Shown: piece by piece, positions 1-5,555 of the stretch | Numbering within the stretch: position 1 is the stretch's first letter | Layout of the letters: the number at the start of each line of letters is the position of its first letter | Assembly: GCA_963640745.1 (NCBI GenBank) | Contig: CAVIBB010000047.1 | Location: 1 to 13,995 of the forward strand | DNA: 13,995 nt | Direction of reading: 5' to 3' | Source of the DNA: Paratractidigestivibacter sp963640745 | GTDB lineage: Bacteria > Actinomycetota > Coriobacteriia > Coriobacteriales > Atopobiaceae | Made by a program: the position numbers and the translations under genes | The notes under the pieces: model-generated | What the model saw: only the letters and a program-made list of their open reading frames with translations | Told to the model about the DNA's origin: nothing | The model's database searches: none

Positions 1-14
1 GGCCTGGCGAGGCG

Positions 15-656
15 CTAAAACTCGGCGAAACGGGGCTCTCCCGGACATGCGAGGTCCTCTCCGTTGGCGAGCTCGCGCACCGCGGCCACAAACGGAGCCT
101 CGGTACCCGACTTGAAAGCGCAGGTGAGCTGCACGTCCTCGAGGAACAGCGAGTCCTTGACCTTGCCGCCGGCATCGGCGATGAGCCTGCTCACCCGGTC
201 ATAGAGCGCATACGGTAACTGGACCACCACGGGCGTGACAAGCGCCATCTCGACGATGGCGTCCTGCGCCTCGGCGATCGCGACGGCCTCCTGAGCCGCC
301 GCCGTATAGGCGCGCACCAAGCCGCCGGGGCCGAGCAGGGTCCCCCCGAAGTAGCGTGTGACCACGCAGCAGACATCCGCCAGGCCGGCGCCGCGCAGCA
401 CCTCGAGCGTCGGCATGCCCGACGTGCGCGAAGGCTCCCCGTCGTCGGAGCAGCGCTCTCGGCCGTCGGCCAGGATCCAAGCCGGCACGTTGTGGCGGGC
501 ATCGTGGTGGCGCGAGCGCACCTCCGCGATGAAGGCGTCCGCCTCGGCCTCGGACCCCACGTGGACGAGCTGCGCGATAAAGCGGCTGCGCCGATCCTCG
601 AACTCGCCTTGGACCTCAACGCCGGCGCGCAGCGTGAGGTAACCGGTCTCCCCCAT
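15..656 (-). CDS. YigZ/IMPACT family protein
   Basis: 213-residue protein of the YigZ/IMPACT (UPF0029) family, whose members are linked to translation-associated stress control; the bacterial biochemical role is not settled. The N-terminal domain (about residues 15-125) shows the family signatures RSRFIA (23-28), HHDARHNVPAW (50-60), DDGEPSRTSGMP (71-82) and RYFGGTLLGPGGLVRAYT (101-118). A small C-terminal domain (about 140-195) matches the DUF1949 position. The length is normal for the family. The ATG overlaps the TGA of the upstream EIIA gene by one base (TGATG), so translation is probably coupled. The two genes form a short operon divergent from rnpB. Family assignment is very secure; function is inferred only from the family. 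Confidence 0.95.
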   Translation of the reverse strand: MGETGYLTLRAGVEVQGEFEDRRSRFIAQLVHVGSEAEADAFIAEVRSRHHDARHNVPAWILADGRERCSDDGEPSRTSGMPTLEVLRGAGLADVCCVVTRYFGGTLLGPGGLVRAYTAAAQEAVAIAEAQDAIVEMALVTPVVVQLPYALYDRVSRLIADAGGKVKDSLFLEDVQLTCAFKSGTEAPFVAAVRELANGEDLACPGEPRFAEF

Positions 657-1192
657 CAGAGCACCCCCGCAGGCACGCGGACGCCGAGGGCGAGCAGAGG
701 CTCCCCCGCGCGCACGGAGCCTGCGCCCGCAGGCGCGACCGGCCCGACCTCGCCGGGATTCGTCACGGTCACGATGACCGTGTCGTCCAGGCCCGAGTCC
801 CGAACAAGCTTCTCGTCGAAGGAGATGAGCGCCTCGCCCGCGGCAACGCGCCCGCCCTTTGCGGCGAAGCAGGTAAAGCTCTTGCCGCGCAGCCGCACGG
901 TGTCGACGCCCACGTGGAGCAGGACCTCGGCCCCGGCATCCGAGCGAATGGCCACAGCGTGCTTGCTCGCGACGACCGCGGTGACGACGCCGGAGACGGG
1001 CGCGTACGCGACGCCGTCCTCGGGCCTCACGGCGACCCCCTCGCCGAGCATGCCGGAAGAGAAAACCGGGTCGGAAACCTGGGAGAGGGGGATTATCTGG
1101 CCGCTCGCCGGGGCATAAACCACGCCGGCGGCCGCGCCGGCCGGGACAGGCTCGGGGCGGGACGGGGCAAGAAGAGTATCGAGCAGACCCAC
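656..1192 (-). CDS. crr: PTS glucose-type EIIA component
   Basis: 178-residue stand-alone EIIA-Glc-type phosphocarrier. It accepts phosphate from HPr and passes it to a sugar EIIB; in many bacteria it also carries regulatory signals. The fold signature is clear: VYAPASGQIIPLSQVSDPVF (25-44), then KHAVAIRSD (77-85) holding the first active-site histidine H78, then EVLLHVGVDTV (89-99) with the phosphorylated histidine H93. An open frame reaches back to 1273, but I place the start at the GTG at 1192. It follows AAAGG with 8-base spacing and gives MGLLDTL, which matches the classical Crr N-terminus MGLFDKL. No EIIB/EIIC domain is fused or adjacent, so the permease must be elsewhere. The stop overlaps the yigZ start by one base. 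The symbol crr is by homology; a different sugar specificity is possible. Confidence 0.92.
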   Translation of the reverse strand: MGLLDTLLAPSRPEPVPAGAAAGVVYAPASGQIIPLSQVSDPVFSSGMLGEGVAVRPEDGVAYAPVSGVVTAVVASKHAVAIRSDAGAEVLLHVGVDTVRLRGKSFTCFAAKGGRVAAGEALISFDEKLVRDSGLDDTVIVTVTNPGEVGPVAPAGAGSVRAGEPLLALGVRVPAGVL

Positions 1193-1247
1193 GTGGGACA
1201 CCTTTCGCGAAGCCGACTTGCGGCCCGTCATTAATTCAAACCTACAT

Positions 1248-1258
1248 ATTGTAACAAT
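1248..1258 (-). promoter_or_regulatory. Candidate crr-yigZ promoter -10 with 11-bp inverted repeat
   Basis: The island around 1228-1260 is strikingly AT-rich for this window. On the minus strand it contains TACAAT (1253 to 1248), a good -10 hexamer about 55 bases upstream of the chosen crr GTG. The same bases form a perfect inverted repeat ATTGT-A-ACAAT (1248-1258). No good -35 is visible at 17 bases (CCCTTG). A dyad over a -10 box suggests an operator, but that is inference. Confidence 0.33.
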
Positions 1259-1292
1259 TACGTGAGACCTCAAGGGGTATGCAAAAGCAAAC

Positions 1293-1321
1293 TCAAAAAC
1301 ACGCCGCGAAGATGCTAGAAT
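1293..1321 (+). promoter_or_regulatory. Candidate rnpB promoter
   Basis: TAGAAT at 1316-1321 matches the -10 consensus in five of six positions and lies 8 bases before the first base of the rnpB P1 helix at 1329. That is the right spacing for a transcript starting at the mature 5' end. The -35 region (about 1293-1298, TCAAAA) is weak. Confidence 0.5.
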
Positions 1322-1328
1322 CGCTCAC

Positions 1329-1690
1329 GCGAGGTGGGCCAGGCGACCGCGGGGCGCGCGAGCAATCGCGCGTCATGAGGAAAGTCCGGGCTCCACAGGG
1401 CAGGATGCTGGTTAACGGCCAGGCGGGGTAACCCGACGGAAAGCGCCGCAGAAAAGAAGACTCCCACTGGCGGGTTCGCCCGTTAAGGGAAAAGCTGAAA
1501 CGGTGGTGTAAGAGACCACCAGCGTCGTGGCAACACGGCGGCTTGGCAAGCCCCATCCGGAGCAAACGCAAATAGGAGCGCCATGGTGTGGCCCGCACCG
1601 CGCTCGGGTTGCGCGCTAGAGGGTATCGGCAACGATGCTCGTAGATAAATGGCCGCCCACGACAGAACCCGGCTCATAGGCCCACCTCGC
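1329..1690 (+). ncRNA. rnpB: RNase P RNA, bacterial type A
   Basis: Catalytic RNA of ribonuclease P, which removes 5' leaders from pre-tRNA. The ends are set by a perfect 12-bp P1 helix: GCGAGGTGGGCC (1329-1340) pairs with GGCCCACCTCGC (1679-1690). Conserved region I, GAGGAAAGTCCGGGCTC, begins at 1377. The partner P4 strand ACAGAACCCGGCT lies at about 1662-1674. The specificity domain shows the AAGAGACCACCAGC element near 1511-1524, and GAGCAAACGCAAATAGGAG lies near 1560-1578. GGGTTGC near 1605 fits the P15 loop that pairs with tRNA CCA. The size (362 nt) is normal for type A. It is divergent from crr and convergent with the CPBP gene. Exact ends could shift by a few bases. Confidence 0.97.
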
Positions 1691-1709
1691 ACTTACTCAT
1701 TCATCAGTA

Positions 1710-1793
1710 CTCATACCAGCGGGGCCTCCCGGTCCCCTCAAAGCTAGTTGAACGAAGAGCTTTGAGGGGACCGGGAGGCCCCGCTGGCATGAG
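1710..1793. repeat. Long perfect hairpin 1 of an iterated element
   Basis: A 30-bp perfect inverted repeat pairs 1716-1745 with 1758-1787 around a 12-base loop AGTTGAACGAAG (1746-1757). After one A/C mismatch (1715/1788) the pairing resumes for five more bases, CTCAT (1710-1714) with ATGAG (1789-1793). There is no T-run on either side, so it is not a standard intrinsic terminator, although it could still end or protect the rnpB or CPBP transcripts. The same loop recurs in the next hairpin. Confidence 0.9.
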
Positions 1794-1804
1794 CGCATGC
1801 GCTC
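1791..1804. repeat. 14-bp perfect palindrome between the two hairpins
   Basis: GAGCGCATGCGCTC reads identically on both strands. Its first three bases are also the outermost paired bases of the preceding hairpin, so the two structures are mutually exclusive at that edge. Confidence 0.7.
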
Positions 1805-1812
1805 GCGCGCAA

Positions 1813-1876
1813 GGTCTCGCCCCTGTCGCCTCGGAACTAGTTGAACGAAGAGTTCCGAGGCGACAGGGGCGAGGCC
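1813..1876. repeat. Long hairpin 2, same loop as hairpin 1
   Basis: A 26-base inverted repeat (1813-1838 with 1851-1876) has one T/G mismatch, which is a wobble pair in RNA. It encloses the identical 12-base loop AGTTGAACGAAG (1839-1850). Including the closing base pairs, both hairpins share CTAGTTGAACGAAGAG. Over the first 18 stem pairs from the loop, 13 are identical to hairpin 1 and five differ. All five are compensated on the opposite arm. Confidence 0.9.
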
Positions 1877-1886
1877 CAATCAGTAC

Positions 1887-1966
1887 GCAGGAGTTGCGCT
1901 TGCGTGCCGCCTGGCTCTCTGAGCAGGGGCCCGAGGTGTGCCGGCGCGGGCAGGATAGACGGTCGG
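1887..1966. other. Intergenic stretch with no recognised element
   Basis: The 80 bases between the hairpin island and the end of the CPBP gene hold no ORF with a plausible start, no T-run terminator and no clear promoter that I can see. Confidence 0.6.
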
Positions 1967-2896
1967 TTAGGCTGAACGGCGCAGGTTACCCTTCTTGACC
2001 TGCACGGCCGTATAGATGAGGACCGGGGCATAGGCGATCACGGTGGAGATGAGCATATAGGCCGGGGTCACGGGCGTGGCGTCCACAAAGAAGGCGGCCA
2101 TGACGACGACGGTTCCCGCCTGGTTAAAGAAGGCGAAGTTCATGAAGTTGTTGACCCAGTGGCACACGCAGCCCGGCATGAGGTCGCCGTAGGCGACGTC
2201 GAGGACATACAAAGAAGCCCCGGCGATGAAGTAGGTGGCCAGCGCCATGACGACGTCGGCCGCGCCCGCCTGGGACGTCACCTCGGGGTTCGAGGCGTGG
2301 AGCCACATGAAGATGAGGGTGCTGACCACGCCGGCGCCGATGCAGCGCACCGTCGGGGAGATCTTGTTGCCGCAGGCCCAGCGTAGGAAGAGACCGCGGA
2401 AGGCGAGTTCTTCCCAGGTAGTCTGCATCCAGGTGAACGCCACGGCGATGAGGAAGCTCACGAGCTTAGGCGCGATGCCGATGGTGTTCACCGAGATATA
2501 CTGGCCGAACCCCGAGCAGATCAGCACATTGAGGCCGAAGCCGACGAGGTAGAGCAGGGCGATAATGCCGCTCTGGCGCCAATCGACGCTGCCGCCCTCG
2601 CCTGCGACGAAGGTCTTCAGGCTCGTCTTGCAGATCACGTGCAGCAGGATCACGGCCATGATGAAGAGCCCGGCGAACGTGAGGAAGTTGCCGAGGACGC
2701 TCTCCAGCCAGGCCCACTCGCCCTCGAACGTGACGAACCTGAGCGGGGTGACGAGAACCGCCGCGAGCAGGGACCCGCCGATGTAGTCGGCGACGGCGAG
2801 TGCGATCCAGCGCGGGAGCTTAATCTGGTCCAGCTCCAGGTGCTTGGGCCTCTTTGGCTTCTTGGGCTTCTCCTTGATGCAATCGTTTTCGGCCAT
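1967..2896 (-). CDS. CPBP family intramembrane glutamic endopeptidase (CAAX protease/Abi type)
   Basis: 309-residue polytopic membrane protein of the CPBP (Rce1-like, Abi) family. Family motifs are intact: EE with downstream R in WEELAFRG (E162, E163, R167), FxxxH in FMWLH (F196-H200), and the third helix motif HWVNN (H246, N249, N250). About eight hydrophobic segments span roughly residues 30-300. The N-terminus is a lysine/proline-rich cytosolic tail (KEKPKKPKRPKH, 9-20). The ATG follows AAAGGGGG with good spacing. In bacteria such proteins process prenylated or bacteriocin-type substrates, give self-immunity, or act as scaffolds; the substrate here is unknown. It follows divIVA but is separated from it by an intrinsic terminator, so it may be expressed by read-through or from an unseen promoter. 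Confidence 0.92.
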   Translation of the reverse strand: MAENDCIKEKPKKPKRPKHLELDQIKLPRWIALAVADYIGGSLLAAVLVTPLRFVTFEGEWAWLESVLGNFLTFAGLFIMAVILLHVICKTSLKTFVAGEGGSVDWRQSGIIALLYLVGFGLNVLICSGFGQYISVNTIGIAPKLVSFLIAVAFTWMQTTWEELAFRGLFLRWACGNKISPTVRCIGAGVVSTLIFMWLHASNPEVTSQAGAADVVMALATYFIAGASLYVLDVAYGDLMPGCVCHWVNNFMNFAFFNQAGTVVVMAAFFVDATPVTPAYMLISTVIAYAPVLIYTAVQVKKGNLRRSA

Positions 2897-2914
2897 TGCG
2901 GCCCCCTTTCATGG

Positions 2915-2947
2915 AAAACCCCGGCCCGAACAGATTCCGGACCGGGG
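2915..2947 (-). terminator. Intrinsic terminator after divIVA
   Basis: On the minus strand, CCCCGG (2947 to 2942) pairs with CCGGGG (2924 to 2919). A further 3-bp inner stem follows one mismatch, and the 9-base loop is 2929-2937. TTTT follows the stem directly (2918-2915). The hairpin lies 32 bases past the divIVA stop and less than 20 bases before the CPBP start codon, so it ends the division operon and could limit CPBP expression. Confidence 0.75.
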
Positions 2948-2979
2948 AAATTACGCGCTGTGCAGGTTGGAGCCGGCGA

Positions 2980-3687
2980 TTAGTCGAGGTCGCCGAAATC
3001 GCCGAAGCCGGAGACGGTGCCCTGGGCAGGAGCCTGCTGCACCGCGACAGGGGCGGCCACCGGCGAAGGAGCGACGACGTCGTTGTGGGTCGTGCCGTTG
3101 GAGCCGGAGAGGTTCGTGGTGAAGGAGCCCTGAGCGGGGAAGACGCTCTCGGCGTCGTCCATGAAGTGCTGCAGGAGCTTCTTGTACTCGGCGCGGAACT
3201 CCTCGCGGGAGGACTTGAGACGGTCGATCTCGTCGAGCTCGTTCTGCTTCTCGGCGAGGGCCTGGCGGATAACCTCGCGGGCCTTGGCGTCGGCGTCGTT
3301 GCGGATGCGCTCGGCGTTCTCGCGCGCGTCCTCGACGAGCTTGTCGGCGGACTGCTGGGCGACGATGAGGACCTGGGAGATCTGGTGCTCGGAGGCCTGC
3401 ATGCTGTTCTGGGCGGGCTCCGGGGCGGGCGCGGGGGCGACGACCGTGGCGGCCGGGGTCGCGGCGCCGGCGGCGATCTGGTCGCTCAGGGTCTGGGCCT
3501 CGGCCTGGGCGGCGGCGAGCTGGGACTCGGTGTTGGTCAGGCGGGCCTTGAGGTCGGCGATCTTCTGAAGCATCGCGTCGACCTCGACGGAAATCTGCTC
3601 GAGGAAGTTGTCGACTTCCTCGGTGTCGTAGCCGTGCTTGGAGGGAGAGAAGGTCTGCTGTTCGATGTCTGCGGGTGTGATTGCCAT
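2980..3687 (-). CDS. divIVA: DivIVA domain protein
   Basis: 235-residue DivIVA/Wag31-type cytoskeletal coiled-coil protein, which in Gram-positive bacteria marks negatively curved membrane and organises polar or septal wall growth. The N-terminal lipid-binding domain is typical: MAITPADIEQQTFSPSKHGY then DTEEVDNFLEQIS (1-33). A first coiled coil (about 34-72) is followed by an Ala/Pro-rich linker (73-95). A second, charged coiled coil covers about 98-180. The C-terminal tail (182-235) is disordered and ends GFGDFGDLD. I take the ATG at 3687, which follows AAAGG with 8-base spacing, over an upstream in-frame start at 3723. It lies 58 bases after yggT, and a TATAAT inside the yggT end may drive it. 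A strong terminator follows. Confidence 0.95.
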   Translation of the reverse strand: MAITPADIEQQTFSPSKHGYDTEEVDNFLEQISVEVDAMLQKIADLKARLTNTESQLAAAQAEAQTLSDQIAAGAATPAATVVAPAPAPEPAQNSMQASEHQISQVLIVAQQSADKLVEDARENAERIRNDADAKAREVIRQALAEKQNELDEIDRLKSSREEFRAEYKKLLQHFMDDAESVFPAQGSFTTNLSGSNGTTHNDVVAPSPVAAPVAVQQAPAQGTVSGFGDFGDLD

Positions 3688-3745
3688 TCTGGATCCCTTT
3701 CGTGATTCCTGGAGCCGAGCCAAAAGGGCCCGTTTACGTACACTC

Positions 3746-4018
3746 CTAAAAAATTATAGACAACAAGAAGCGCTCGATGACCTGCAGCGCGAAGATAGCC
3801 ACAATCGGCGAGAAATCTATACCGCTGAAGGGCGGGATGAAGCGCCTGAAAATCTCGAGGTACGGGCACACGATCATGCCGAGCGCGTCGCGGAAGGCGT
3901 CGACGCCGCCCTTGCCGGTCCCGCGCGGGACCCAGCTCATGAGGCACCAGACGACGATCATGAACTCATAGACGTTGAAGAGCCTGACGATGAGGCTGTA
4001 GATGCTGTAGGCGTTCAC
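3746..4018 (-). CDS. YggT family small membrane protein
   Basis: 90-residue protein of the YggT family, normally encoded next to sepF, proC and divIVA in Gram-positive dcw clusters. Two hydrophobic segments (about 12-30 and 70-88) flank a conserved amphipathic middle with SWVPRG (28-33), P(Y)LEIFRRFIPP (52-63) and GIDFSPI (66-72). The start is GTG at 4018, preceded by AGGGGAG that overlaps the proC stop; no ATG fits. Its role is unclear; the family is loosely tied to osmotic tolerance and division. The C-terminal codons TCT ATA ATT TTT are oddly AT-rich for this genome and create a perfect -10 box. Confidence 0.93.
   Translation of the reverse strand: MNAYSIYSLIVRLFNVYEFMIVVWCLMSWVPRGTGKGGVDAFRDALGMIVCPYLEIFRRFIPPFSGIDFSPIVAIFALQVIERFLLSIIF
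3753..3758 (-). promoter_or_regulatory. Candidate divIVA promoter -10 (TATAAT) inside the yggT end
   Basis: On the minus strand TATAAT reads 3758 to 3753, formed by the serine and isoleucine codons near the yggT C-terminus, and is followed by a T-run. It lies 65 bases upstream of the divIVA ATG. The hexamer at a 17-base spacer is GTCATC, a poor -35. The exact consensus in such GC-rich surroundings is the main support. Confidence 0.4.
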
Positions 4019-4027
4019 GAAACTCCC

Positions 4028-4837
4028 CTACTTGCCGGCGAGCTCGGCCGCGCGCGCCAAGGCGGCGTCGACGGCGGCGAAGGAGCCCTCGAACAGCATG
4101 GGCTCCAGCTCATAGAGGCCGGCCGCGGTGGTGCCGCCGGGGCTCGTGACCTTCTCGGCGTAGGCGCGCGGGTGCTCGCCGCCCTCGAGGAGCTGGGTCG
4201 CGGTCCCGCGCATGGTGGCGAGGAGAAGCTCGCGGCAGGCGGCCGCGGGCATGCCCGCCTTGACGCCCGCGCGGGTCAGCGTGTCGATGAAGACCGCGAA
4301 GAAGGCCGGAGCGGTGCCGACGACGGCCCCCTCGACCTCAAGCTGGTCCTCGCGCATGACGAAGGCGCGGCCCAGGGCCCCGAAGATATCGCAGGCGAGC
4401 TGGGCGTCGGCGTCGGTCGCGGTCGGCCCCATGGCGACGGCCGAGGCGCCCGAGAGCACCTGGACGCAGAGGTTGGGCATGACGCGGACGACGCGGGCGC
4501 CGGGAAGCGCCGCCTCGATGGTCTGGATGGGGACGCCGGCCGCGATGGAGATGCAGAGCCTGCCCGCGCACGCCGCGGCGGCCTCGGACATGACCGCGAG
4601 GAGCACCTGCGGCTTCACCGCGAAGACGACGACGTCGGGTTCGCAGGCGAGCATCGCGGCGGCGTCATCGAAGGTTTGGATGCCCTTCTCGGCAAGAGGC
4701 GCGCAGCCGTGGCCGTTGTGGCCGGCGACGAGCACCGACGAGGCCTCCCAGGCGCCGGACTCAACGAGGCCCGAGGCGATGGCGCCGCCCATGGACCCCG
4801 CGCCGATGATGCCGATCTTCACATCGTTCCTAGCCAA
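4028..4837 (-). CDS. proC: Pyrroline-5-carboxylate reductase
   Basis: 269-residue enzyme for the last step of proline synthesis, reducing pyrroline-5-carboxylate with NAD(P)H. The N-terminal Rossmann motif is GIIGAGSMGGAIASGL (9-24), with FAVKPQ (72-77) and ISIAAGVPI (97-104). The C-terminal dimer domain carries the family signature KVTSPGGTTAAGL (229-241). Two normally conserved spots differ: MPNTPA reads MPNLCV (120-125), and GSGPAY reads GTAPAF (174-179). Length is normal. The start is TTG at 4837, preceded by AAGGAG with 8-base spacing that overlaps the sepF stop. Family is certain; the substitutions leave some room for altered substrate or coenzyme use. proC is a frequent passenger between sepF and yggT in Gram-positives. 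Confidence 0.93.
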   Translation of the reverse strand: MARNDVKIGIIGAGSMGGAIASGLVESGAWEASSVLVAGHNGHGCAPLAEKGIQTFDDAAAMLACEPDVVVFAVKPQVLLAVMSEAAAACAGRLCISIAAGVPIQTIEAALPGARVVRVMPNLCVQVLSGASAVAMGPTATDADAQLACDIFGALGRAFVMREDQLEVEGAVVGTAPAFFAVFIDTLTRAGVKAGMPAAACRELLLATMRGTATQLLEGGEHPRAYAEKVTSPGGTTAAGLYELEPMLFEGSFAAVDAALARAAELAGK

Positions 4838-4849
4838 GAGAAACGCTCC

Positions 4850-5494
4850 TTAGCGGTCCAGGTCGCCGTCGGCGACGAGCTTGTTGATATCGGTGGCCGA
4901 GAGCTTGACGCCGGCGGGCAGCACCGCGAAGCAGCGGTCACCGAGCTCGGAGACCTCACCGTCGATGCCCATGGAGAAGCCGAACGAGAAGTCGAGGATG
5001 CGCTTGGCGACCTCGATGTTGGTGTTGCGGAACACGAGCACGACGGGCTGGTTGGTCTTGACGCGGCGCACGACGGTCTGCACGTCGTCGTAAGCGACGG
5101 GACGCAGCACGTAGGGCGGCAGCTGGCCAGAGCCGCCGACGCGGCGGGCGGCGCCGCCGAACTCGGCGCGCGAGGGGACGGGCGCGGGCGCGGTGGGGCT
5201 CTGGTAGCCGCCGCGCGGGATGGAGCTCGTCTCCTGGGTGTCGTAGCCGCCCTGGGCCGGGTTCGGGAGGTTCATCGGCACCTGCGCCGCGACGGGGCGG
5301 CCGGAGCGGGTGTAGACCGAAACGCTCTCGGCCTCGGGGCGCGGGGTGTTGCCGAGCAGGTGCGAGGCCGAGCCGGTGTCGCGGCGACGGTCCGCGTAGC
5401 CGGCGGTCTCGTCCTCGTAGTACTCGTCGTCATCGTAGTAATCGTCGCCGGCGTTTCCGGAGAAGCGGTCCCTGATGGAGTCGAGAAAGCCCAT
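4850..5494 (-). CDS. sepF: Cell division protein SepF
   Basis: 214-residue SepF, which binds the FtsZ C-terminal peptide and anchors Z-filaments to the membrane. This matters here because no ftsA is visible. The N-terminal MGFLDSIRDRF (1-11) is the amphipathic membrane-targeting helix. It is followed by a very acidic, tyrosine-rich stretch DDYYDDDEYYEDE (17-29) and a long Pro/Gly linker to about residue 127. The SepF core domain (about 128-200) includes VLRPVAYDDVQ (129-139), VLVFRNTNI (152-160) and AKRILDFSFGF (163-173). The ATG at 5494 has only a modest purine-rich site (AAAGAGAG). A GC-rich hairpin lies 21-37 bases upstream of the start. Expected to be co-transcribed from yggS into proC. 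Confidence 0.96.
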   Translation of the reverse strand: MGFLDSIRDRFSGNAGDDYYDDDEYYEDETAGYADRRRDTGSASHLLGNTPRPEAESVSVYTRSGRPVAAQVPMNLPNPAQGGYDTQETSSIPRGGYQSPTAPAPVPSRAEFGGAARRVGGSGQLPPYVLRPVAYDDVQTVVRRVKTNQPVVLVFRNTNIEVAKRILDFSFGFSMGIDGEVSELGDRCFAVLPAGVKLSATDINKLVADGDLDR

Positions 5495-5514
5495 GTTGTT
5501 CTCTCTTTCACGCG

Positions 5515-5531
5515 GCGCCCGCGCGGGGCGC
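5515..5531. repeat. GC-rich hairpin in the yggS-sepF gap
   Basis: GCGCCC (5515-5520) pairs with GGGCGC (5526-5531) around a 5-base loop. It sits 21-37 bases upstream of the sepF ATG and lacks a T-run on the minus strand, so it looks like a leader structure rather than a terminator. In such GC-rich DNA a 6-bp stem may be chance. Confidence 0.4.
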
Positions 5532-5555
5532 AGCCGTCAGATGCAGATAAACCCG

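Larger units (their letters stand above)
1703..1886. repeat. 8-bp direct repeats ATCAGTAC bracketing a double-hairpin island
   Basis: ATCAGTAC occurs at 1703-1710 and again at 1879-1886, enclosing about 168 bases that consist almost entirely of two long hairpins and a small palindrome. The arrangement resembles a target-site duplication around a small inserted element, but an 8-base match can arise by chance and the last base of the left copy also pairs in the first hairpin. No coding capacity is evident inside. Confidence 0.45.

Noticed and set aside
656..1273. Start of crr at the upstream in-frame codons (1273 or 1231)
   Set aside because: The extension crosses the candidate promoter, lacks a ribosome site and adds residues absent from the family. 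The GTG at 1192 has AAAGG and the classical MGLxD start.
1293..1692. Short minus-strand open frames across rnpB
   Set aside because: They lie wholly within the RNase P RNA gene, whose conserved helices explain the sequence.
1746..1757. Loop complement (GTTCAAC) as a tRNA T-loop remnant
   Set aside because: Only a few bases match, and no acceptor, D or anticodon arm can be drawn around it.
1716..1787. Hairpin 1 as a standard rho-independent terminator for rnpB or the CPBP gene
   Set aside because: No T-run follows on either strand, the stem is far longer than usual, and the loop is shared with a second hairpin.
1703..1886. CRISPR array from the two repeated units
   Set aside because: Only two units, the shared core is just 16 bases and is palindromically flanked, there is no spacer-repeat periodicity, and no cas genes are seen.
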